Below are positions 33,485 to 42,083 of a stretch of DNA of 56,545 nucleotides, one piece after another (the first letter of the stretch is position 1; each line of letters begins with the position of its first letter). The position numbers and the translations under genes are program-made. Origin of the DNA: an uncultured Oscillospiraceae bacterium (lineage in GTDB: Bacteria; Bacillota; Clostridia; Oscillospirales; Oscillospiraceae); contig CATLEJ010000002.1 of NCBI GenBank assembly GCA_949916125.1, forward strand, positions 1 to 56,545. Direction: 5' to 3'. The notes below the pieces were generated by a model. That model did no database searches. It saw nothing but the letters and a program-made list of their open reading frames with translations, and had not been told where the DNA came from.

Positions 33485-34353
33485 CCCCTTTCAGCCAGCT
33501 CCTTCATTGCGTATGGTATTTGCTCGATCAGGTCGGAGGGGGTCATGCCGTACTCCCCCTTGTCCTCCGCCGCCAGATCCCCCGCCCGGCCGTGGAGCCA
33601 TACCGCCCCGTGTACCGGCAGGCCGTACCGCCCCTGGGCCGTCAGCGCGCCCAGCAGGCCCGCCAGCACGTCGCCGCTGCCCCCCCTGGCCATGCCGGGG
33701 TTGCCGGTGGGATTGACCACGCAGTCCCCGCCGGGGTAGGCGGTGACGGTGCGGCGCCCCTTCAGCACCAGGGTGCAGCGGTGGGCCAGGGCGAACCCCC
33801 GGGCCGCCCCCAGCCGGTCGGCGATGGGCAGCGGGCAGCCGGACAGCCGGGCGAACTCCCCCTCGTGGGGGGTGAGGACGGTGTGCCCCGCCCGCTCGTC
33901 CAATACATTGATATGCCTGGAAATGATATTTAGACCGTCCGCGTCCAGAATCACCGGACAGGGCAGCTCCCGCGTCAGGGCCAGGACAAGCCGCTCCACC
34001 CGCGCCCCCTGGCCCAGGCCGGGGCCGATGACGGCGGCGGAAGCGCCCTGGGCCTTGTCCAGCACGGCCCCGTCGTCCTCGGGGAGGGGCCACACCATCG
34101 CCTCGTCGTAGCACTTGGCGGCCAGGATGGGGTACACGTCCTCCGGCACGGCCAGCGTCACCAGCCCCGCCCCGGCGCGCACCGCCGCTTTGGCGCACAG
34201 CGCCGCCGCCCCGGTGTAGCCCCGGCTCCCGGCCAGGATGAACAGTTTCCCGTAATCCCCCTTGTGGCTGTCCCTCGGGCGGCGGGGGAGGGGGAAATCC
34301 TTCGGATCCGCAGTCCGGGCGGCCCGGCCGGGCCCAGTATATGGTTCACTCAC
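33481..34353 (-). CDS. nnrD: ADP-dependent NAD(P)H-hydrate dehydratase
   Basis: 290 residues. The Nnr dehydratase domain (ribokinase-like fold) with GKLFILAGSRGYTGAAAL, GPGLGQG, the ILDADGLN motif and the catalytic NPTGNPGMARGGSGDVLAG. Repairs hydrated NAD(P)H. Only the dehydratase half is present; the epimerase is not fused. The GTG at 34353 has AGGAGG 7 nt upstream and overlaps the preceding stop (GTGA). The longer ORF-track start at 34587 lies in the membrane-protein gene. Confidence 0.93.
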   Translation of the reverse strand: MSEPYTGPGRAARTADPKDFPLPRRPRDSHKGDYGKLFILAGSRGYTGAAALCAKAAVRAGAGLVTLAVPEDVYPILAAKCYDEAMVWPLPEDDGAVLDKAQGASAAVIGPGLGQGARVERLVLALTRELPCPVILDADGLNIISRHINVLDERAGHTVLTPHEGEFARLSGCPLPIADRLGAARGFALAHRCTLVLKGRRTVTAYPGGDCVVNPTGNPGMARGGSGDVLAGLLGALTAQGRYGLPVHGAVWLHGRAGDLAAEDKGEYGMTPSDLIEQIPYAMKELAERG

Positions 34354-34883
34354 GGCAAATCCTCCTGTTTCAGGGCCGTCCGCAGCTCCTCTTTGGTCAG
34401 AACGGGGCCGAAGTCCGCGCCGCTGTAGTGCCAAGCGCCGATCAGCCCCATGACCACCCGGTAAAGGCCCAGGGTCAGCCCTGCGGCGGGCACGCCGCTG
34501 CCGGTCTCCCACTCCAGCAGGGGGGCGATCCAGAAAAACCGGGTGATCTCCCAGGCCCACCACGCCGTCAGGGGCAGGGTGACGCACCAGTCAAAAATCC
34601 CGAAGCGGGAGATGCAGTTGGGCCGTTGATTGAGGTAAAAGCGGTTGAACAGCGGGCGGAAGTTGGTGTAGAGCCTGTTGTGGTACCCGCCGTACCGGGT
34701 CACCAGCAGCCGGGCCAGCCGGGGGGAGCGCAGCTCCACATAGCCGGGGATCTTCATCCCCGGGGCCGCCCAGCCCGACCGGCGGGCCCCCGAGATGCCG
34801 AAGCCGTACCCCACAAACACCAGGAACAGCAGCCACACGGCTGTAATCAGCAGCAGCCCGCCCAGCAGCTGTAACGGCCCCAT
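34350..34883 (-). CDS. Small membrane protein of unknown function
   Basis: 177 residues with hydrophobic segments at the start (LLLITAVWLLFLVFVGYGF) and at about 105-150 separated by a positively charged stretch with RYGGYHNRLYTNFRPLFNRFY. No recognised family. The ATG at 34883 follows GGAGGG; translation is coupled to nnrD. Confidence 0.7.
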   Translation of the reverse strand: MGPLQLLGGLLLITAVWLLFLVFVGYGFGISGARRSGWAAPGMKIPGYVELRSPRLARLLVTRYGGYHNRLYTNFRPLFNRFYLNQRPNCISRFGIFDWCVTLPLTAWWAWEITRFFWIAPLLEWETGSGVPAAGLTLGLYRVVMGLIGAWHYSGADFGPVLTKEELRTALKQEDLP

Positions 34884-34910
34884 CCCAGTCCCTCCCCCGC
34901 GTTTTTTCCT

Positions 34911-34939
34911 ATTATACGGGTTTCCCCCCTGTATTTCAA
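34911..34939 (-). promoter_or_regulatory. Sigma-A promoter for the membrane protein-nnrD-gerS-alr unit
   Basis: Minus-strand TTGAAA, 17-nt spacer, consensus TATAAT. Confidence 0.85.
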
Positions 34940-34991
34940 CTGTTATTATGCTGGGAGGCGGGGAGAGCCCAACAAATCGGCGTTTTCCCTC

Positions 34992-35020
34992 TTGCATTTC
35001 AACCTTTAATATGATATAAA
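34992..35020 (+). promoter_or_regulatory. Sigma-A promoter of pheST
   Basis: TTGCAT, 17-nt spacer, TATAAA, directly upstream of the T-box. Confidence 0.8.
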
Positions 35021-35027
35021 AGAACAA

Positions 35028-35257
35028 GTGAAATGTGAGGAACGGGAAAATAGCGGGCTTGCGCAGTCCAAGAGAGGGGCGGTCACCGGCTGAGAGCCGC
35101 CCCGGTGCGTGCCGCTTGTTCGCCCGGGAGCGGCCCCCGAGAGGGGGACGGTGTGCCCGCCGTTACGGGGCGTTGAGTGCGCGCGCAGGCGCGAATGCGG
35201 GTGGTACCGCGGAAGGGTTGCCTTTCGTCCCAGCTTTGGGGGCGGAGGGCTTTTTTG
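35028..35257 (+). promoter_or_regulatory. T-box riboswitch (phenylalanine)
   Basis: Leader with the T-box signature GGGTGGTACCGCGG at 35199-35212, followed by a terminator (GCCTTTCGTCCC/GGGGGCGGAGGGC then TTTTTT) that competes with the antiterminator. A TTC at 35119-35121 lies next to a GCCCG stem and fits a Phe specifier codon. Uncharged tRNA-Phe would allow read-through into pheS. The identity of the specifier is an inference supported by the downstream genes. Confidence 0.9.
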
Positions 35258-35289
35258 TTATCCCAATCCCAATCAAAGGAGTCTATGCC

Positions 35290-36315
35290 ATGAAAGAACA
35301 GTTAGCGAAAATCCGCGCCGAGGCCCTGGCGGCCTTCGACTCGGTCAAGGACGCCGCCGCCCTGGACGAGCTGCGGGTGAAATACCTGGGCAAAAAGGGC
35401 GAGCTGACGGCGGTGCTCAAGCAGATGGGCCGCCTGTCCGCCGAGGAGCGCCCCGCCATGGGCCAGCTGGCCAACGAGGTGCGCGCCGCGGTGGAGGGGG
35501 CCCTGGAGACCGCCTCCCACAAGCTGGAGGAGGCCGCCTTAGAGCTGAAGCTGAAGGCGGAGACGGTGGACGTGACCATCCCGGGCAAGAGCGTCCGGCT
35601 GGGCCGCCGCCACCCCATGAACGCCGCCCTGGAGGAGATCAAGGAGATCTTCATCGGCATGGGCTTCACCGTGCTGGACGGCCCGGAGATCGAGCTGGCG
35701 GAGCTGAACTTCGACCGCCTCAACGCCGAGGAGGGCCACCCCTCCCGGGACTGGTCGGACACCTTCTATTTCGACACGGACGAGCGGGTGATGCTCCGCT
35801 CCCAGACCAGCCCCATGCAGGTGCGGGCCATGGACTCCATGCCCCTGCCCATCCGGATCATCGCCCCTGGCCGGGTGTACCGCAAGGACGAGGTGGACGC
35901 CACCCACTCCCCCATGTTCCATCAGGTGGAGGGCATGGTCATCGACAAAAACGTGACCATGGCGGACTTGAAGGGCACGCTGAATCTGCTGGCGGAGCAG
36001 CTGTTTGGCGCAGGCACCGTCACCCGCTTCCGCCCCCACCACTTCCCCTTCACCGAGCCGTCCTGCGAGATGGACGTGCAGTGCCACAAGTGCGGCGGCG
36101 CGGGCTGCCCCACCTGTAAGGGGGAGGGCTGGATCGAGCTTTTGGGCGCGGGGATGATCCACCCCCACGTGCTGGAGATGGCGGGCATCGACCCCGATGA
36201 GTGGTCGGGCTGGGCCTTCGGCATGGGTTTGGAGCGCACCGCCATGCGGCGGTTCAAGATCGCCGACCTGCGGCTGATCTTTGAGAACGACGTGCGCTTC
36301 CTGGAGCAGTTTTGA
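35290..36315 (+). CDS. pheS: Phenylalanyl-tRNA synthetase alpha subunit
   Basis: 341 residues: N-terminal coiled-coil tRNA arm, then the class II catalytic core (RVYRKDEVDATHSPMFHQVEG, GMGLERTAMR). The zinc-like insert CHKCGGAGCPTCKGEGW is also seen in many bacterial PheS proteins. ATG at 35290 has AAAGGAG 8 nt upstream. It forms a tetramer with PheT. Confidence 0.97.
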   Translation: MKEQLAKIRAEALAAFDSVKDAAALDELRVKYLGKKGELTAVLKQMGRLSAEERPAMGQLANEVRAAVEGALETASHKLEEAALELKLKAETVDVTIPGKSVRLGRRHPMNAALEEIKEIFIGMGFTVLDGPEIELAELNFDRLNAEEGHPSRDWSDTFYFDTDERVMLRSQTSPMQVRAMDSMPLPIRIIAPGRVYRKDEVDATHSPMFHQVEGMVIDKNVTMADLKGTLNLLAEQLFGAGTVTRFRPHHFPFTEPSCEMDVQCHKCGGAGCPTCKGEGWIELLGAGMIHPHVLEMAGIDPDEWSGWAFGMGLERTAMRRFKIADLRLIFENDVRFLEQF

Positions 36316-36483
36316 GGCAGAAGCGCGGAGAAGCGGACAGCGAGGGAGCTTGGACTGGAGCGAGCTTTGCAAACCAAGAAATGCGAAGCATTTCTGTTTG
36401 TGAAGCGAGTCGCAAGGAAAGCGACCGAGCGTTCTGGCCGCTTCGCAGCGTGACAACTTTAAATAATAAAAGGGGTTTTATAT
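36316..36483 (+). other. Structured pheS-pheT spacer
   Basis: 168 nt without a gene. It contains AGAAATGC/GCATTTCT extended by CAAAC/GTTTG (36370-36400), GTCGC/GCGAC (36409-36425) and AAGCGG/CCGCTT arms, so it can fold into a branched RNA before the pheT ribosome site (AAAGGGG). Purpose unknown. Confidence 0.55.
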
Positions 36484-39309
36484 ATGAATCTATCCCGAAA
36501 ATGGCTCAATGAGTTTGTAACCATAGATATCCCCGACCGGGAATTCGCCGAGGCCATGACCCTCTCCGGCTCCAAGGTGGAGGGCACGACCGATCTGGGG
36601 GCGGAAATCTCCAACATAGTGGTGGGCAAAATTTTGTCCATGGAGCGCCACCCAGACTCCGACCATATGTGGGTGTGCCGGCTGGACGTGGGCCGGGGCG
36701 AACCCCTCCAGATCGTCACCGGGGCGTGGAACATCCACGTGGGGGATCTGGTGCCGGTGGCCCTCCACAACTCCACCCTCCCCGGCGGCAAGCGCATTGA
36801 GCGGGGCAAGCTGCGGGGGGTGCTGTCCGACGGCATGATGTGCGGCCTGGACGAGCTGGGCCTGGACCAGCGGGACTTCCCCTACGCCGTGATCACCGCC
36901 GCCGCCATTTTAGGCGACTACCACCCCATCGACCCGGCCAAACCCTCCATCCCTGCCGACATCCAGCCGGGGGACAAGGTCTACGGCCCGGTGGTGTGCG
37001 CCGGGGTTGGCGCCGTCACCTCCGCCGGGGCGGGCCGCTGGGCCTGCGGCCTGATGTGGAAGGAGGGCGAGGAGCCCGTTGGCACCACGGTGGAGACGGA
37101 ATGCCAGAACCTCCACTCCATGGATCTGGTGGCCTTCAACACCAAGACCCGGACGATCTGCACCCTGGCCGACCTGCGCGCCGAGCAGCGGGAGTTTCCC
37201 CACTGCATCCCCGACGGTATCTTCGTTCTCCACGAGGACTGCAAGCCCGGCGACGACATCAAGCCCGTCATCGGCCTGGACGACCATGTGGTGGAGTTCG
37301 AGATCACCCCCAACCGCCCGGACTGCCTGTCCGTCATCGGCCTGGCCCGGGAGGCGGCGGCCACCTTTGACAAGCCGCTGGCCCTCCACACCCCCGAGGT
37401 AAAGGGCGGGGCCGACGGCGTCCTCACCGACCTGCTGGACGTGGAGACCCCCGACGCCGACCTGGTGCCCCGGTATACCGCCCGGATGGTGCGCAACGTG
37501 AAGATCGCCCCCTCCCCCAAGTGGATGCGGGAGCGCCTGCGGGCCATGGGGGTGCGGCCCATCAACAACATCGTGGACATCACCAACTACGTCATGCTGG
37601 AGTACGGCCAGCCCATGCACGCCTTCGACTACCGCTACGTCAACGGCGGCAAGATCATCGTCCGCCGCGCCGCTGAGGGCGAGAAGCTCACCACCCTGGA
37701 CGGCAAGGAGCATACCCTGAGCGCCAACCATCTGGTCATCGCCGACGAGGGCCGGGCGGTGGGCCTGGCGGGCATCATGGGCGGCCTGAACTCCGAGATC
37801 GTGGCCGACACCGCCGACGTGGTGTTCGAGTCCGCCTGCTTTGACGGCACCTGCATCCGCAAGGGGGCGCTGGCCCTGGGTATGCGCACCGAGGCCTCCG
37901 CCAAGTTTGAGAAGGGCCTGGACCCCATGAACACCCTGCCCGCCGTGAACCGGGCCTGCGAGCTGGTGGAGCTCTTGGGCGCGGGCGAGGTGGTGGACGG
38001 GTGTATCGACATCCTCAATTTTGTCTTGCGTCCGGTGGAGCTGCCTGTGGAGCCGGATAAGATCAATGGCCTGCTGGGCACCGATGTGTCACGGGAGGAG
38101 ATGCTCTCCATCTTGAAAAAGCTGGGCTTCCTGGTGGAGGAGGAGCCCGACGTGGTCACCGTGCCCTCCTGGCGGGGCGACGTGCGCCGCATGGCGGATC
38201 TGGCCGAGGAGGTGGCCCGGTTCCACGGCTACAACAACATCCCCAACACCCTCATGCGGGGGCAGACCACCCAGGGGGGCTGGTCGCCCACCCAGAAGGT
38301 GGAGAACAGGCTGGGCGAGGTGTGCCGCGCCTGCGGGTACAGCGAGATCATCACCTACTCCTTTATCTCCCCCGCGGCCTACGACAAGATCCTGTGGAAG
38401 CCCGACGATTTCCACCGCAAGTCCTTCAAAATCCTGAACCCCCTGGGGGAGGACACCTCCATCATGCGCACCTCCACCCTGCCCTCCATGCTGGAGGTGC
38501 TGGGCCGCAACTGGAACAACCGGAACAGGTCCGCGTGGCTGTACGAGCTGGGCCGGATCTATATGCCCAAGACCCCCTCCGAGCCCATGGACGCCAACGA
38601 CCCCGCCCTGGCCGGTTCCAAGGCCAAGCTGGAGGGCATGGGGCTGGCCGGCCTCACCGAGGCCGTGGTGGACGCGGTGAACGATATGGGCAAGGACGAC
38701 GGGCTGGCCATGGAGGCCCAGATCCTCACCCTGGGGGCCTACGGCGACGGCATGGATTTCTTCACCCTGAAGGGGGCGGTGGAGGCGGTGCTCAAAGCCA
38801 TCCGGGCGAAGGACGTCCGCTTCGAGCCCTGCGCCGAGGACCCCTCCTACCACCCGGGCCGCTGCGCCTACGTCTACAGCGGCAGCGACATCGTGGGCGT
38901 GTTCGGCCAGATCCACCCCCAGGCGGCGGCCAACTTCGGCGTGGATGGCGAGCTGTACTGTGCGGAGCTCAGTTTTGACGAGCTGATGATGGCCTGCGGG
39001 CCGGATCCGGAGTACGCCCCTCTGCCCAAGTTCCCCGCCGTCACCCGTGACATCGCCGTGGTATGCGATGAAGCGGTGAGCGTGGGCGCCCTGGAGGCGG
39101 CCATCCGCCGCGGGGCCCGGGGCCTGCTCAAAGAGGTATCCCTGTTCGACATCTACCGGGGCAAGAACCTGGGGGAGGGCAAAAAGTCGGTGGCCTTCAG
39201 CCTGGTGCTCCGGGCGGACGACCGCTCCCTCACCGGCGAGGAGGCGGACGAGGACGTGAAGTCGATTCTCGAAACGCTGGAGAAGGACTGCGGCGCGGTC
39301 TTGCGCTGA
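36484..39309 (+). CDS. pheT: Phenylalanyl-tRNA synthetase beta subunit (elongated)
   Basis: 941 residues, against about 800 in most bacteria. The EMAP-like tRNA-binding domain (about 40-125), B3/B4 editing domain (EFEITPNRPDCLS onward), B5 domain and C-terminal anticodon-binding FDX-ACB (PKFPAVTRDIAVV, about 855) are all recognisable. Extra material lies at about 130-243, between LDQRDF and DGIFVLHED, where typical PheT has only about 10-15 residues, and a smaller insert occurs at about 705-745. Reading frame is open throughout, so this is an insertion and not an error. Catalysis uses PheS; PheT edits mischarged Tyr. Confidence 0.93.
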   Translation: MNLSRKWLNEFVTIDIPDREFAEAMTLSGSKVEGTTDLGAEISNIVVGKILSMERHPDSDHMWVCRLDVGRGEPLQIVTGAWNIHVGDLVPVALHNSTLPGGKRIERGKLRGVLSDGMMCGLDELGLDQRDFPYAVITAAAILGDYHPIDPAKPSIPADIQPGDKVYGPVVCAGVGAVTSAGAGRWACGLMWKEGEEPVGTTVETECQNLHSMDLVAFNTKTRTICTLADLRAEQREFPHCIPDGIFVLHEDCKPGDDIKPVIGLDDHVVEFEITPNRPDCLSVIGLAREAAATFDKPLALHTPEVKGGADGVLTDLLDVETPDADLVPRYTARMVRNVKIAPSPKWMRERLRAMGVRPINNIVDITNYVMLEYGQPMHAFDYRYVNGGKIIVRRAAEGEKLTTLDGKEHTLSANHLVIADEGRAVGLAGIMGGLNSEIVADTADVVFESACFDGTCIRKGALALGMRTEASAKFEKGLDPMNTLPAVNRACELVELLGAGEVVDGCIDILNFVLRPVELPVEPDKINGLLGTDVSREEMLSILKKLGFLVEEEPDVVTVPSWRGDVRRMADLAEEVARFHGYNNIPNTLMRGQTTQGGWSPTQKVENRLGEVCRACGYSEIITYSFISPAAYDKILWKPDDFHRKSFKILNPLGEDTSIMRTSTLPSMLEVLGRNWNNRNRSAWLYELGRIYMPKTPSEPMDANDPALAGSKAKLEGMGLAGLTEAVVDAVNDMGKDDGLAMEAQILTLGAYGDGMDFFTLKGAVEAVLKAIRAKDVRFEPCAEDPSYHPGRCAYVYSGSDIVGVFGQIHPQAAANFGVDGELYCAELSFDELMMACGPDPEYAPLPKFPAVTRDIAVVCDEAVSVGALEAAIRRGARGLLKEVSLFDIYRGKNLGEGKKSVAFSLVLRADDRSLTGEEADEDVKSILETLEKDCGAVLR

Positions 39310-39327
39310 CCCCTTCCCGACTGTGAC

Positions 39328-39368
39328 GCGGAAAAGCTGCCCGGCTGTATGCCGGGCAGCTTTTCCGC
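39328..39368 (+). terminator. Terminator of pheST
   Basis: Perfect 18-bp stem GCGGAAAAGCTGCCCGGC/GCCGGGCAGCTTTTCCGC with a 5-nt loop. Confidence 0.8.
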
Positions 39369-39419
39369 GCCCCGGCCCCGTACGCAGGAACCGCGTCATC
39401 ACCCGCCCGGCCCCTGGTC

Positions 39420-39616
39420 AAATTGTGTAAAATTGTGGGATTCCACCTGCGGTTTTGGACGCACACTGGTAAAAACGCCGGAGGCTCTCCTGAGAAAAAT
39501 GACAGGTTTTTGTGAAATAGTATATGTTTCAGGGCCGGTCCACCGGGCCGGGCGAGAAAACTTGCAAAACCTCCTTCAAAATTTCCATTCAATTTCACAA
39601 ATATGGCCGCTACAAT
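39420..39616 (+). promoter_or_regulatory. Promoter and candidate operators of the sugar operon
   Basis: Possible -35 TTCAAT (39588-39593), 17-nt spacer and TACAAT (39611-39616). TTTGTGAAAT at 39509-39518 and its inverse ATTTCACAAA at 39592-39601 bracket 80 bp; the second overlaps the promoter spacer. AAATTGTG occurs twice with 10-bp period at 39420-39437. These may bind a regulator encoded elsewhere. No gene is evident in 39369-39693; the 89-codon ORF at 39349 lacks a ribosome site. Confidence 0.5.
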
Positions 39617-39693
39617 AGAGCCAGCAAATGGCTGATTCGCCCAAATGCCGCAGCGGGCGCACCGGCCAGGAATGAAAATGAGGAGGAACCAAC

Positions 39694-41052
39694 ATGAAAA
39701 AGCTCGGCAAGATTCTTGCGCTGGCGCTGGCCCTGGTGATGGCGCTCAGCCTGGCCGCCTGCGGCGGCAACCCCGGCGGCGAGGGCACCACCCCCCCCAG
39801 CACCAACACCGACCAGCCCGCCCAGACCCAGCAGGGCGGCGGCAATGAGCCCAGCGGCGAGCCCGTCACCCTGAACTGGGCCATCTGGGACAAGGAGTCC
39901 ACCGCCTACTGGACCGCCCTGGCCGACGGGTACATGAAGACCCATGAGAACGTGAAGATCGAGATGACCGACCTGGGCTCCAGCGACTACATGACCCAGC
40001 TGGCCACCCAGCTGGCGGGCAACAACAGCGAGCTGGACGTGCTGTCCATCAAGGACATCCCCGGCTACGCCAACCTCATCAACCTGGATATGCTGGAGCC
40101 GCTGAACGACGCGCTCACCACCCCCAAGGAGAGCTTCAACGGCGTCCTGGAGCAGCTCACCGCCGAGGACGGCAAGTTCTACGGCATCCCCTTCCGCTCC
40201 GACTTCTGGGTGGTGTTCTACAACAAGGACCTGTTCGCCGCCGCCGGCGTGGACTACCCCTCCAACGACATGACCCTGGACGACTATGACGCCCTGATGC
40301 GCAAGATGACCTCCGGCTCCGGCGCGGAGAAGGTCTACGGCGGCCACTACCACACCTGGCGCTCCGCCGTGTCCCTGTTCGGCATCCTGGATGGCAAGCA
40401 GACCATCGTGGACGGCACCTATGACTTCCTGAAGCCCATCTACGAGCGGGTGCTGAAGCAGCAGGAGGACGGCATCGTCATGGACTTCGGCGAGATCAAG
40501 ACCTCCAGCCTGCACTACTCCGCCGCCTTCCAGAACGGCACCGCCGCCATGGTGAACATGGGCAGCTGGTTCCTGGCCACCATGCAGCAGTACAACGCCA
40601 ACGCCGCCTCCGAGGGCTATGAGCCCGTCAACTTCGGCATGGTGAAGTACCCCCATCCCGACGGGGCCCCCGCCGGCAGCACCCTGGGCACCGTGACCTC
40701 CCTGGGCGTGAACAAGAACTCCGAGAACAAGGAGGCCGCCCTTGACTTCGTCAACTGGTGCGCCAGCCCCGAGGGCGCCGCCGTCGTGGCCGCCACCGGC
40801 ACCTTCCCCGCCGTCAGCACCAGCGAGACCCTGGACATCATCGCCGCCACCGAGGGCTTCCCCGATGACGCCAACTCCAAGGACGCGCTGACCACCGCCG
40901 CCGTCTACCTGGAGATGCCCTACAGCACCAAGGCCTCCGAGATCGAGTCCGTCCTCAACACCGAGCATGACGCCATCATGACCGGCGCCGAGACCGTGGA
41001 CGAGGCCATCGCCAAGATGAACGAGCAGGTTGGGGCCATCCTCAACGGCTGA
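39694..41052 (+). CDS. Sugar ABC transporter substrate-binding lipoprotein
   Basis: 452 residues of the extracellular sugar-binding (family 1) type. Lipoprotein signal with lipobox LAAC (Cys near 23), a Gly/Pro/Thr-rich linker, then two-lobed binding domain. ATG follows GAGGAGG. First gene of the operon; the ATPase is not encoded here, so a shared MsmX-type ATPase probably powers uptake. Ligand likely an oligosaccharide containing rhamnose and glucuronic acid, judged from the downstream enzymes. Confidence 0.93.
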   Translation: MKKLGKILALALALVMALSLAACGGNPGGEGTTPPSTNTDQPAQTQQGGGNEPSGEPVTLNWAIWDKESTAYWTALADGYMKTHENVKIEMTDLGSSDYMTQLATQLAGNNSELDVLSIKDIPGYANLINLDMLEPLNDALTTPKESFNGVLEQLTAEDGKFYGIPFRSDFWVVFYNKDLFAAAGVDYPSNDMTLDDYDALMRKMTSGSGAEKVYGGHYHTWRSAVSLFGILDGKQTIVDGTYDFLKPIYERVLKQQEDGIVMDFGEIKTSSLHYSAAFQNGTAAMVNMGSWFLATMQQYNANAASEGYEPVNFGMVKYPHPDGAPAGSTLGTVTSLGVNKNSENKEAALDFVNWCASPEGAAVVAATGTFPAVSTSETLDIIAATEGFPDDANSKDALTTAAVYLEMPYSTKASEIESVLNTEHDAIMTGAETVDEAIAKMNEQVGAILNG

Positions 41053-41082
41053 TCCCACCCGGACAACGGAATCTGACCATGC

Positions 41083-41114
41083 GAAGGGGGGCGGGCGCTG
41101 GCCCGCCCCCCTTC
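41083..41114 (+). other. Intercistronic hairpin after the binding-protein gene
   Basis: Perfect 14-bp stem GAAGGGGGGCGGGC/GCCCGCCCCCCTTC with loop GCTG and no T run. Such hairpins typically protect the binding-protein mRNA or partly reduce read-through to the permeases. Confidence 0.65.
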
Positions 41115-41149
41115 CCCTTGAAATTAGCGGGAAGGGAGAGAACATTGTT

Positions 41150-42070
41150 ATGACTGCCCCGGCAAAAAGCGCCCCCGGCAAGGCCCCCGCGAAACAAAGC
41201 GGCCGCGCCCTGCGCAACAACCTCACCGCCTATTCCTTTATCGCCCCCAACTTCATCGGCTTCTGCGTGTTCACCCTGGTGCCCATGGTGTTTGCCGTGG
41301 CCCTGTCCTTTTGCAGCTGGGACGGCGCCCACGACATTGAGTTTATCGGCCTGAAAAACTTCCTCGATCTGGCGGGGGACCAGACCTTTAAAACCGCCTT
41401 TATCAACACCATCGTCTACTGCCTGGGCACCGTGCCCCTGACCCTGGTGTGCAGCCTGGGCCTGGCCATGCTGCTCAACCAGAAGATCAAATTCCGCAAC
41501 TTCTTCCGCACCGTGTCCTTCTTCCCCTACGTGGCCTCGCTGGTGGCGGTGGCCGCCGTGTGGAACATGATCTTCAGCCCCAGCATGGGCCTGGTGAACA
41601 TGGTGCTGGCCTCCCTGGGGGTGGAGAACCTGCCCCGGTGGGCCGCCGGCAAGGAGACGGCCATGATCACCGTCATCCTGTTCAGCGTGTGGAAGAACAT
41701 GGGCTACTACATGGTGATCTACCTGGCGGGGCTCCAGGGCACCAACCCCTCGCTGGAGGAGGCCGCCGCCCTGGACGGCGCCAACAAGTGGCACATCTTC
41801 CGGCACATCACCCTGCCCCAGCTGCGCCCCACCACCTTCTTCGTGACCATCACCCTGACCATCGCCTCCTTCAAGGTGTATGACCAGATGTATATGATCA
41901 CCCAGGGCGGCCCCGGCGACGCCACCATCACCCTGGTGTACGACATTTACAACATCGCCTTTGTGAACACCCCGAAATACGGATACGCCAGCGCGGTGGC
42001 CATGGTGCTGTTTGCCATGGTGCTGATCATCACGCTGATCCAGTTCAAAGGCTCGTCCAACGACAATTAA
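41150..42070 (+). CDS. Sugar ABC transporter permease (MalF-like)
   Basis: 306 residues with about 6 transmembrane helices and the EAA motif (EEAAALDGANKWHIFRHITLPQLRP) that contacts the ATPase. The ATG at 41150 is preceded by AGGGAG. Works as a pair with the next permease. Confidence 0.94.
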   Translation: MTAPAKSAPGKAPAKQSGRALRNNLTAYSFIAPNFIGFCVFTLVPMVFAVALSFCSWDGAHDIEFIGLKNFLDLAGDQTFKTAFINTIVYCLGTVPLTLVCSLGLAMLLNQKIKFRNFFRTVSFFPYVASLVAVAAVWNMIFSPSMGLVNMVLASLGVENLPRWAAGKETAMITVILFSVWKNMGYYMVIYLAGLQGTNPSLEEAAALDGANKWHIFRHITLPQLRPTTFFVTITLTIASFKVYDQMYMITQGGPGDATITLVYDIYNIAFVNTPKYGYASAVAMVLFAMVLIITLIQFKGSSNDN

Positions 42071-42083
42071 GGGGGCGGCGGAT

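Noticed and set aside
39349-39618. 89-codon ORF in the pheT-sugar operon gap
   Set aside because: No ribosome binding site, starts inside the terminator stem and overlaps the promoter.
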